A model generated the notes under the pieces. It had not been told where the DNA came from and made no database searches. It saw only the letters and a list, made by a program, of their open reading frames with translations. From Phoronis australis (lineage: Eukaryota; Phoronida; Phoronidae), in NCBI GenBank assembly GCA_002633005.1, contig NMRA01000410.1, positions 345,885-409,884 on the forward strand: a stretch of DNA of 64,000 bases. The letters run 5' to 3'. Of this stretch, positions 1 through 11,900 are shown piece by piece. The position numbers and the translations under genes were made by a program. Within the stretch, counting starts at the first letter, position 1, and each line of letters begins with the position of its first letter.

Positions 1-119
1 ACAGTACGCTTTGATTTACAGCAACCCACTTACCAAAGTAAGTTTGGTTTCAACTTGTTCCTTACTCAGATGAGAAGTGCTTAATTTGTTGGACTTTGCT
101 GGGCAAATAAAATCATACA

Positions 120-431
120 CTATAAACCAGTCAACTTGTCTAGAGCCTCATCTCTACCAATAACAAACATTCCATTCCTTTCAAGAACAGACATAACATC
201 TATTCTCATTGCAATCAGAGGCCAAATGTTATGTTGTTTATCAATTCTCATGTCACATTGACGAATGTCTCCGTCCTCATTCTTGTGAACAGCGTTACAT
301 TTAAGACATGGTATGTTAATTGCCTCTCCCGACAGTTCTTCATGCATTTGCTGGGTGTGTCCATTCAAAATCATTTTTAAATCAACATGGTTGAAAAATA
401 ACTGGGAAATAGTAGTTGACAATGCCACCAT
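120..431 (-). CDS. Unidentified exon-like open frame (103 codons)
   Basis: A minus-strand open frame ending in TAG at 120-122. The composition looks like protein rather than noise: it has a CLKC pair, a later single Cys, and a mixed hydrophobic/charged C-terminal half ending DKLTGL. A CAG that could serve as splice acceptor lies inside the frame just before LFFNHVD, so it may be a terminal exon of a gene whose earlier exons were not located on the minus strand upstream of it. I do not recognise the family. No poly(A) signal is obvious in the 119 bases left of the stop. It could be a chance open frame. Confidence 0.3.
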   Translation of the reverse strand: MVALSTTISQLFFNHVDLKMILNGHTQQMHEELSGEAINIPCLKCNAVHKNEDGDIRQCDMRIDKQHNIWPLIAMRIDVMSVLERNGMFVIGRDEALDKLTGL

Positions 432-2853
432 TCGCTACGTGGAAAATGACACACTTAGGTTAGATTTTATAGTCTCTATCATTCAGTCATAAAAAACTGT
501 ACTAAATGAGCACCTCAAAGGTGTGTACCACATGCTAGCCGTGTTCTGTTAGGCTTGTGGGCTCCCTACCGTATGATACATTCAGACACACTCCCTGCTT
601 GCATGCCCTTTTACCTGCTGTCACTTGTTTATTTGGCTTCCACGTCCATTTCACCTACAGCCTTATAAAGAGACACGGGGTCTCAAAATATTGCAGCTAT
701 TTTAACGTTTGTCTGTTGTCTTTTGGTGTTGCTACAGCACTCCCAGAGATACGAGATTGTATGGAGACTACAAGCGAGTATACATAAGCTGTTTAGTTGT
801 GCCTTCAACCAAGTTCGTGTCAACGAAGGGCTGCTACTATTCTGATTAAGGAAAAATTTTGATCAACACATTTTGCTTTTTAATTTTATTCAGTTGGGGT
901 ATAAGCTCACAATGACAACAGATAACATGACAAATGTTGGATGGATTGGGTTGGTCCAATGATAACCATAAGTAATAATATTAAGATTCGCAGTATACTT
1001 TTACGATTTATTTTTCTTCAAGAAACTAATATGGCTGACACAACTACATACACTGTCGGATGGTCCAATGATGGCCATAAGAAATGTTAAGATCCGCAGT
1101 CTATGTTTATGATGTATTTTTCTTCAACAAAAGTTCAGTCACAAACTAACATGGCTGACACAACAATATACACTGCCGCTACAGGCAGCACTAAACACTT
1201 CTGAAACAAATGATAATGAGGCGATGTTAACTGTATCTATGTACACGTATTGCAAGTTCATTTCCTAAGTCTTCATTCACGTCACTAAGTTAGCCATAAA
1301 AACTGAACTGTATACTTATGAATATCACAGCCCTCGATAACTGTAAGCTGATGGGACTTTAAAAACCCATATTGAAGATCCTTTTAATTATTTACAGAGG
1401 AATTACAGGACACAATATATTTCCCATAATTCTACCTCACACATGGATCAGGTGGCAAGGACATGGCAATATTCTTGTGATCAGATTGCAAATGGTCATT
1501 GCTCAACACATAGGTCTAAAATGATGTTCTAGATAAGTCTATTGAAAGATATTAACTACAGCTAGATCTGGTTGATAGTGTGACACAAAACAATGCCGTG
1601 TAAAAGTAGTTGATAAGTTTCAGGAATTCCTTACTAAGTATGCGGACTAGGTTAGCACAGCGAATGCTCTGCTTGAGTTCATTGACAGTTGTAAGGAAAG
1701 ACCGTCTCCCTCAAACCACAGGATACATTTTGTAACGCTATCATTTTGCAACCAACTTTTATTCAATCATATAATGACCTGCCACTGGATTAGTTTGGGT
1801 GAAATCACTAAAGTAGGACTCTGTGTCACTCTTAAAGCCTACTGACTGAAAGCTACTTGGTATATTTATGCTTATGTCCTAGTAGAACTTGATCGGACTT
1901 GCTAATTATGACACAATAGAGACAAAAAAATTAATTAAATGTCTAACAATGATTACTCTCAAAATTCAGTTCCTCCAATAGTCTAGAGAAGGCAAACTAC
2001 GTCATTGTGTTATAGTCAGAGCAGACAGAAAAGTACGAGTTGAGTTGTGTTCCTCAAGTGAAATTTTTTTTCCTTCCCTATCATCCAGACAAAGCAGTAA
2101 ACAGCATCAATGAAGTACACGTGGTTACATGAGTGAGGGAGAGATTTGTTGTTGTTAGGTGATGCAATACTAAGTTTAAGGCTATCAATTGTAATCCTCA
2201 CACCACTTGCCTAGCATGCTGAGGATTAACGCTTGCAACAGCATTTAGCATGCAAGCCAAGATCCTCTCAGTTCACTTGGCCCAAATGTGAGCACTAAGC
2301 TGAGCTCACTTGCATTCAAGATGCAGCTCCCTGTCTGCACTGGCCCTTACTATTAACACAGAATTCAGTTACAAATCAATAAGCAACCACATCAAGGGTA
2401 CAGTAAGGTTGCAAAGCTCTGCAGAGCACAGATCTCAGCACTGACCACTGAATAAAATGAGATATACAAAACATTATGTCATCTTGGATATAAATAGAGT
2501 AATTAAAAAATAAATCCCTAAATTTTCTTGAATATAAATATAATAGTAAAACTAATTTTCTAAAACAAACTTCTACACCCAATTTTTCCTTGTTTTTCGG
2601 GGCAACACCACCCTGTCCTGTGAAGTACAGGTGACTTCATACGGAATATCCCATATATAGGAAGACAGTAGTGTTAATCTCGTGACTTCAAATCCGAGAC
2701 CCTGTGTACATAATGATGATACACTAAACGTTTGACGTTAAGTGACAATTCTGTCAACCACCTGTGAAAATTGGTATTAAATATAGACATTCATCTTCCA
2801 CAATGCATGCCATCTCGCAGACACATCTTTGATGCATGACTTAGGAAAAAGTA
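432..2853. other. Gene-free stretch downstream of the TNF-receptor stop
   Basis: Apart from a two-copy tandem repeat near 945-1165, I see nothing coding on either strand: only short AT-rich frames without splice context. The 3' UTR of the TNF-receptor gene should begin at 2853 and run leftwards, but no clear AATAAA signal can be tied to it. Confidence 0.5.
945..1165. repeat. Two-copy tandem repeat, period about 109 bp
   Basis: The motif GGTCCAATGAT recurs at 953 and 1062. The following sequence (ccataag, aagatycgcag, tatttttcttcaa, atggctgacacaac) is shared in the same order with small indels. Confidence 0.6.
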
Positions 2854-2988
2854 CTAGACATCGGTGAGATTTACCCTAACTTTTTTGATTTCTTGTACAT
2901 TAGTAGTCCATCCAGATTTTTCCAGTGCTCTCACAACACTGGAGACTACATCTAAGTCAGTGTTTTTCTTCCACCAGCGTTTGAGACA
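2854..2988 (-). CDS. TNF receptor terminal exon: death domain, C-terminal half
   Basis: The acceptor is ATTTTCAG at 2989 and above. The exon starts CLKRWWKKN, matching death-domain helix 5, then DVVSSVVRALEKSGW, matching helix 6 (the usual form is L..AL...). It ends KVRVNLTDV and TAG at 2854. It joins the previous exon in phase 0. Confidence 0.85.
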   Translation of the reverse strand, partial: CLKRWWKKNTDLDVVSSVVRALEKSGWTTNVQEIKKVRVNLTDV

Positions 2989-5900
2989 CTGAAAATATAA
3001 TGCACACACAAAACTTGAGACACTGAAAAATAATATAAAACGCATCCGCAAAACCGTGAAATAGGTATACACAGACACAACTTGCATGGGTAGTATGGGC
3101 CAATGAAAATCAAAAAATTAAAAACTTTAAACGTATGGATAAATAACGCACAATTTTGTAAAGGCTTGAAATGGTGCCAGGTGGTGCTTATTAATTTCAT
3201 GCAACACAATGTAGTCCTTTATAATTGGGCACCACGGGAAGCTACAATAATTCACGGCTGGGAATGACCCGAATGACAAAAAAGAATTTTTTCCAGGTGA
3301 TGTATCATTCTACAAATACATAGGTTTGTGTGATAGAAATATTTTTTGTGTCGTAAAATTTAACAGAAATAAACGTTTTTGCATGTCTGAATTTGAATAA
3401 AGTCAAAATAATGATAAGAAAGAGACGAAATAAGGGAAACTGGAAATCAAATAAGAGGAAATCGAAACCAAAAAAATGGGAAATCCTCTTAAAAGCGGAA
3501 AATTCCAAGCCCTGATGCTCTGATATTTAGAATTGACAGACGCTGCATTTTTGTACATTGCACTTATGTCAAAAATTTCCTTTTTTAAATTGCTGGGTGG
3601 ATTCCAAATTTTGAGAATCTAAAAACGAAAAGAACCACTTTGAGAAAATTGTCTTGTGATAGTACTGTCCTTCATAAAAACCAATCTGCAAAATTTCACA
3701 AAGACCAAACAAGTTGGTAACCAGGAGCACTCTTATTTTATTGCACAATATTTGTACCTGGCAAAAATGAAAAAGTTCAACCCATGTTTGAACCTAAAGC
3801 TACAGCTGAGCCCCATTTTTATACCTATTTAAAGAGGATTTGAAACACGATCCATCTTCAGACCTAAAGTCAACTAAAATCATACCCTATCCCCCTCTCT
3901 AGTCACTATTTAGAATCACGCTAGTACTCATGCCCTGTAGATAATTACGGTACCAAAACTTATGACAAGCAAACAGCGATATCCCAACCCCGCATTTTTA
4001 CACCAGTCCTATTTGGTACTCCAAATTTATACTAAAATGGAGAAAAGCAAACCAAATCTGTGCCCAAAAATGAAAAATGGCACCCGTCTCCGTTAGCAGC
4101 ATTGTCCTCACTATCCATGCTACGTTAAGTCCCACAAACGTGCTTTGTAGTTAAAAGAATAAGGAAAAACTTGCAAATTTCATACGAAGAATTCCCATTT
4201 TGGAAATTAAACGATCTTTGTGAAATGTTGAGATTTTTGAGAAAAAGATAGATTCAGTGATCATGGATTATAAAACTATACAGTTTTAACGGTGTAATAT
4301 AAATAGTACTTAAAAGTTCTTTAGAAAATTTTATTCTTAGTAATAAAGATCTCCTATTCCATATTAAATAAAATGTCTAAATTTGGCTAAATTCAGAAAA
4401 TATCAAATCTTAGAAAAAGTTGATCAGATTCATACGAAACTTTCAGATATTGTGCTTTATGTGAAAAGCTTTTAGAAATGGTTCTTATAATGCCACACTT
4501 TTTCACGAAAAAAAATCTAAACTTCCATGAAACAAAAATTAAACAGTGTAAAAAAAACCCTGTAACTGAGCGTTTTTAAGATCTCATTTACATCGATCAA
4601 ATAATCTTCGATGATTTTATCGATACCATTGTTTTGCTATCAATGTAATTTTCTTTTTTTGTTAAAATTTACTGAAAATTAACTTCAACATGATCATGTG
4701 AATCAATAGACGGGAGATTGGTAAAAAGTCAAAAATCCAATTTCGCAGCATTTCTACATTCTGAAGTCTTAAAATCTATAGTTTTGTAAATATCTGGCTT
4801 AGTGCGCATACTTGTCAATAAGGTCCTACATAACCGTAAGATAATTTTTACCTCATATTTCACTTCATTTATTCCCTGAAGATAGAAGTCATACTCAATA
4901 TTTCTGATATTGGGGTCCGTTAATTCCTCTCCTACAAGGCAATACACACATAAATATCAGACCAAAGGCAATGTAAATTACAATCATGTTACAGTCTTGT
5001 GGACAACTAATGAACATTAATTAACAAGGTTTTAAACTAAAAGCTAGACAAGTTGTGGCGCTGCCATAACAGTTAGTGGCCTAAATTTAAGGACGAATTT
5101 TTTGAGAGAAAGTGGGCAACTTCTTTAACTAGGTCATACTTCAAATCACGAGGTCAGTGCTCATAAGTAAAACATTTCATTAGTAAGCACAATAGCCTAA
5201 GGTCATCCATTACCTGGAGTTCAAAATTCGTCCTTAAACTGGAAAAGTTACCTGGTGCATTTGCCGTCACAAGTAGTGTGTGTTTATAACGAGTGATCGG
5301 GGAATCCTGCACTGTTTAGATTGGTATCAGTTTAATGGTATTGTTAATTATGCCCAATTTCTGGAACACACCACCAAAACAAAAAAAGCCAAAAGCAAAT
5401 AAAAGCTTATTACCACTTATCTATTAGATATTTGCTCGAGTTTATTTGCTCAACCTGTCGGACAGCCAGGTCGTATAGGGCTCAAGGCCCACCAATTCTG
5501 GATCAAGTGATCACGGCGTTATTTTGCACACCACCAGCACCGAAAAACGATTGACCTCATTGTCATTATTTTGTGGTCATCACTTTGTTAATTAACGTCC
5601 ACTGTTGACTTTGATAGCATTTGCGTGCCTTGTAAAAATCAAACAATCATGTTCTCCTTTGCTAGCTAATGATAAACTGATAAACACTCTGCTTATGTCA
5701 TCAAGTGCTCCAGTGGCAGGATTGAAACTGAGATAGAGAAAAAGGTGATTCAGCTGTATACAAGCCAGTCAGGCATTACAGAATTTCAAGATACGATGAA
5801 TAAGAATCTGTAAGCCAACTGAGGCAGAGAGATAACTACACATACTTGACAAAACACTAACCCCCCCTCGGCCTTATACTTTGATTGGTGCTGTTATTTT

Positions 5901-8900
5901 GCCATGTCACTAAGTGTGGAACGTCTTTTCCTATTTCCACAACAAGAGAGTTCACCTCAGCATAGCACCGGGGTTAAGTCCGTTGGTGATGTTGCATGTA
6001 GAAAGACATCATCTTATTCAAGTAATACAGTTTTTAACAACTTGGAGATTATCACTCATGCCACGGTGAAAGATGATTCCCGTCGCTTGCCTCCAGCGAA
6101 TCACACAAACATGAATCTTGAAAAAGGCAACACTGGCTGACAAAATGTTTTATATTCTCAAGTAAGTGCAGTAAAGAATAGTTTTTGTGCAACACACAAT
6201 ACCGCAAAAGGTAAGATATTAAATTCAGATCAGTCTCTCACAACTGATCTTACTATGCATTCCAAAATTTTGCTAAGAAAAAGGGCAATTTTACTGGAGG
6301 GAGAACATCTGACACTTCCATTTCAAATGGCCTGTTGCATGAGTTCCTAAAATTTACTAGGTCAACTTCTGGCCAAGGAAAAAATATTCCGTCAAAAATC
6401 AGAAAAATTGTACAACTAACTGTAGTCACATACCTGGTAACTTCCTCATAACTTCTTTCCAATTATGAGGGTGAAGAATGCTAGCCACCTTGTAAAAGAA
6501 TTCTCGCAGTGACATTTCTGAAAAAAGGGATTAATCATAAGCTTGTATGTTGCAAATCCTGAATGTAAATCTCTTACCTTAAATTTCCTTGTTATTGGTT
6601 TCTTGAGAATTAATCATGAGCAATTGTGACATGTATTGCTATTAGGGACGTTTAACGATAACGATAATGCTGCATGTCAAAACACAGCAAAAAGATCTTC
6701 ACAGCTCTCTTGCAACATCTCCCAGGAGGTGCATAAAGCATACCTTGTTCAAGAGGCTCTTGCTCCATAGTCTCGTGATCAGGCGCCACGCTGCGTCCTC
6801 CTTTACAGGATGAAGACTTACTTGCTGCAGTGACTAGAAGATGGAAGCAAAACATTCAAACTGAGATATAACATTGTGTCAACAGGCAATGCACCTGTAG
6901 ACATGCCGGAATCTAGAACCTTAGCATCCTCTAGCTGAAAGTCAGAGCTGGTGTCGCCATCATTAATACCTAGAGAAACCACGTCAAACTGAATGGCATT
7001 TGAAGTTATTAATAAGTGCTCATGCACCGTGGGGTGAAAATCACGTTCTATAACCGTAGCATGGAAGGATATGTAAAACACATTGAGTGACTGACTTGGG
7101 GTTTAGGTGGTGAGGAAGACGGGCTGATTCCACAAAACCTCAGGTTTTACAACTGGACATTAAGTGTCATGAAAATTAAGCTGCAGTCAACACACGGCAA
7201 TATGAAGCGTTACACATTCATTCAATGTGAGATTGAGTATTTGCAAGTAGGTTCCAAACAATAAACGCTCCTCTATTTAAAACCTGAACAGCTAGAGAGC
7301 AGCAACCAATTCATTAGTATGGAGGCGTCTCTAAGTTAAGGCGCTCATGTGACTACCAGATTGCTTGTATTGCTACCGCTAAAACCACTGTCACACTAGC
7401 GCCACCTAGTCAATGTTAAATCACCCATTAATTGCTCTAATAATGCTTTTTAAAGTACTGAGTGCACTGACAGTTAAATATTCACAACAGAAATATACTG
7501 ACCAATTATGCCAGGAGCAGATTAACTATGTTCTATGAGTTTTATTTAACTTGCTGTTCTACTTGTTTACTAGCAGAGAGCATTTGATTGATATGACACA
7601 TAAGGTCAGGCCAGTGATGGTGTGATTTGTTTACAACAGAATACTAGAGAACACTTCAGTAGATTCCATCATATAAGTGAATAAAATAGAACCATAGGCT
7701 GGAGCATTCTAAAGCCTCTAGAATACAGTGTGTAAAATGATTGGGTAGATTCCAGTAAGTTATAGAATGCGCTTGAATCGGTAAAAAATTCAAGAAGATA
7801 TTATAAATAAACCCAAGGACAGTAAGAGTGAATCAGCCGAGTTGAGTTGAATTGAGTTAAAGTTAGACAGCCAGCTATAGAGATAAATTATTCAAGTATT
7901 AAATTATTTTATGTAAGCTATACTGCTTCGTTCTCATTATCATATTGTTTGGATTCTCGGGTCAGTGACCCTCTTTGTTCTACGATTATTGGTTTAATTG
8001 TACCACGTGATCTCTTTGTCTCGTCGCAACACTGGGCCATCGTCCACAATTCTCTCCAAATTTCAGTTTGCACTCAATTTCTCTTTCCCTCTCTCTCCCT
8101 CAAACCAATTTTCCTAACTTCCCTGTTTATCCTTACCTTCCCCATGTCGCTGTCCCGGTGTTGCTGTTATGCTTCCGCATATTATTACTTAACTTTCTAT
8201 TCACCACTTACCTTCATTGCTGCTTGGCAGATTGTCACCCACCTTAACAGTTCAACATATTATACAACTTTTGTAATTACCGAAATCTGTAGTAGTATAG
8301 TTTGTCATAATATATATGAGTCCTTTTATCTCATCTACATGTGTTGTTTCACTGTAAACTAGCTTCGGTATCGCTTCGCAGTTAGCGCATATAAATACGA
8401 TTATTGAATCAACCAGTGTAACAGTTGCTGGAAGTGACTCAGGAATTCATCACAATTCAATGCTTTCCAGCACTGACTCATGCCATGAGGATAGTGTTTA
8501 CAAGCCTTTCTACACCAAGGATATCCTAGGCGAGGTGCCTCACACCAGCCATGCAGCAAGTCGAGCATATTTATAAAGGCATGCCCAAGTTAAGTGAGCG
8601 TGTAAATCTTTGTTAGAAAGTACTGCGTCTGTAATTAGTGCCATCAGATTAGGTTTATTGCATTGGGAACACAATAATGGTAATGTGCTGTCTGCAAGTG
8701 ATATGGTTGAGTGGGGTGTAATTTGTAAAGTTTTCACAACTTATAAGTCATCTGGAGTATAGAACAGACAATATACTGACACACCCAGATTTAATAAACA
8801 GGACATTCGAAAACAACTTCCGTGCAGATGATATTCCTCCTCCAGACCAGAAAGACTTTCTTGTTAACAGACTTATTATATTATATTACATTTTCGAACA

Positions 8901-11900
8901 CAACTAGTGGAGAGTAGCCAATCTCGTTCCTGGCCATCAGCAAGTATTACTCTCATACTTACTGGCGTTAATACGTATAATGCTATTAAAATCTCTTACC
9001 TTCAATTTTGTTGTTTTTGTTAACTTGACACTTAATTCACAAGTAATTGTGGCATGTATTGTTATTATTAGCAATGACGTTTAAGAATGACAACGTCGTA
9101 GCATATCAAAACACAGCAAAAAGTTTTTAATGCATCTCTTACGACGTCCACCTGGGCCCAGTTGCATAAAAGTTATACGCCGTATAGCAACAGTGACGTC
9201 GCATTATCATGCGTCACATTGTTCTTGTTGAACAGTTCACCTGACGTCATGCAACAATCAAACTTATCCAGCGGATAACTTTTGAAGCATTATGCAACTC
9301 AGCCCTGGAGGTACAAGAGACTTAAGTTTATACCTTGTTTAAGAGATTCTTGAACCGTAGTCCCGAGATCCAACACCACGCTATTTTCATTGGATGAAAA
9401 AGTCACGACAGTGTCTGGAAGACAGAGGCAAAAACAATCAAATAGAGACATAACACCGTGTTAACAGGCAATGAATGTATTACTTGTTAACTTACTAAAT
9501 TTGAAAAAGGGGCTGGCTTGACAATCATTAGATTCCACAGAACCTTGAACTTGGAAAGGTACTACAGAAATATGATGGTACTAAACACATCTACCACAAA
9601 AACATATAATTCAATCACATTCACGCGACAATTTAAATGTGGCAATAAAACAACGACGTTCTCAGTTTGTAGTTACAACATGCTATTATTTAGAATGAAC
9701 TTTTATTGCCAACGTGAAAATTTGACTAAAAAATTAAATCTCAGGCTCCCCTTGGTATTCACGACATAAATTGACATTAATTTGATTCAACCCAACTCCT
9801 GAAAAATCTTGCATCATGCAAATTTGGCCACCAACAAATCTTAAAAATTTTGGGCACAGCATTTGCATCCACTGAACACAAAGCCATTGACATACCTCAA
9901 AAAGTTTGGATACACCCATTTTCATTTCATTGAACCCATGCGCATGCCCTCCAACCATAAATGCCAGAATGGAGTTAATCAGTCGTGTAAGATATTGGCT
10001 ACGGGGGTAAACTTCCCAACTTGTTGTTGAGCTATAGAATCAAACAAGTTGGGAGCAACGGGATGTCGCCGTCATGATGATCAGCAAACGTAGTCAAAAT
10101 GACACGGAATCAGAGCCAAAACTAACATTTATTTACTAACGGCTTCCAAATGATTACACTGGCAATATAAAAATTTTAAGTCTGGAGTAATTTTCATTTC
10201 ACTATAACCACGAACAATCTTCGAAAGTTTGGGTACATCCAAATTCATTTCACTCTGCCAAAGACCTCTGACATATCTTAGAAAGTTTGGATACACCCAC
10301 TTTAATTTAACTGTACCCAAAACCAGTGACAAGTCTTAGAAACTTTGGATATACCTATTTTCATTTCACTGAATGCAAGGCCACTGACAATCTTGGAAAG
10401 TTTGGGAACGCCCATTTCCATTTCAATGTACCCAAGACCTGGGGCATTCTAAAGCCTAGTACATTGTGTGGAAAATAATTGGTTAGATTCCGAAAAGTTA
10501 TGGAATAAGCGTAAATTGGTGAAAAATTCAAGAACATGGTGAGAGATTATAAATATACTCAGGCGCAGGTAAGTGTGAGTCAGTTGAGTTGAGCCGGTTG
10601 AGTTAAGTTACAGTTGAGTTCCACTTCCAGAATCAGCTGTTATGCAATTAGTCAATAGAGAGCCAGCTAAAGAGACATCAGGTTATTGATCAGAATCAAC
10701 GAGTGTAACAGTTGCTAGAAGCGGCTCAAAAATTTCATCCCAAAACAACGCATTGCAGCACTGACTCATGCCATGAAAATAGTGCTTACAGACCTTGCTA
10801 CACCAAGACTAGCCTAAGGGAGGTGCCTTATCCCAGCCAAGCAGCAAGTCAAGCCTATTCACAAAAACATGCCCGAGTTAACTGAGTGAGTAAATCTTTG
10901 TTAGAATGTACTGGGCCTGTAATTAGTTCCACCAGATTGGGTTTGCTGCATTGGAAACACAAGTGATATAATGGTAATGTGCTATCTGCAAGTGATCTGG
11001 GTGAGTGGGGTGTAATTTGTAAAATGCAACTTCCAAGTCACTTGGAGCATAGAACAGACATTACATTGGATGTTTTGTATGGGTAGACTTGTGGACATAT
11101 GGTTGAGATTATACTTGCACTCGTCTTCAGTCTATCTTCGCATCGAAAGCTATTAGCACTGATCAGTGACAACCGCATGCACCCACCCATCCACAGGGTA
11201 AAACGCGACAACAGTAAAGAAAAGAAAAACAAACATCTTGCCAATGGTTTGATATGAACCCAAATCAATAAAATAATACTAAATAATGTCACAAAGACTC
11301 CATGGGAACGCATTTGCTAACTTTCAGGTAAATTATATTCTCATATCCTATCAGGTCAGATTAACCGACTTATATTTTTATTTTGTAATGGCTGTTTATG
11401 CTCAAAGCATTGAACACAGCAAATCTTTAGGATATCATTATAATAACACTTCTATGTCGTACAATAGCTTTGTCAAGCTACCTGAGCTAGCCCAATACCA
11501 GACTGTCAGCTACACCCCTTTGAGTGCTTTAAAGGGATGACTGCAACAACTCAAGGGTGCAGTCGTTTGGTTGTAGTTCAATTTCCATTATAGTAACAGT
11601 TGTTTGTACCTTTCTGCAGTGCTTGTTTGGTGAAGAGTGGCGTAGTGATTCACTACATCCATGGTAAATTTTCTGCTGCTCAGTTGGTTTACCACCACTG
11701 ACATACTGAATAAAACGGAGCGATGGCCAGATTCACTAAAAATTGGTTAGTACTTCTGACACAATTACTGAGGAATAGGTACCTGTATTGCTGGGCTCCC
11801 CATCAAGCAGCTGATCTGTGGAATGAACGTAAGCATCGTTTGAACTGCTGAGGCGAGACCTACAAGCAGCTGAAAGAAATAAAGAATGATTATTGTTTCC

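Larger units (their letters stand above)
7690..9490 (-). repeat. Duplicated exon block, copy II
   Basis: Matches block III (10437-12480) in order: GCATTCTAAAGCCT, the GAGTTGAGTTGA patch, the TGTAACAGTTGCT patch, CACTGACTCATGCCATGA, GATTTAATAAACAGGACATT, then the exon. It differs by an insertion of about 0.5 kb at 7890-8395, loss of the roughly 0.9-kb part that carries exon 11783-11869 in block III, and a 150-bp MITE at 9155-9304. Confidence 0.8.
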
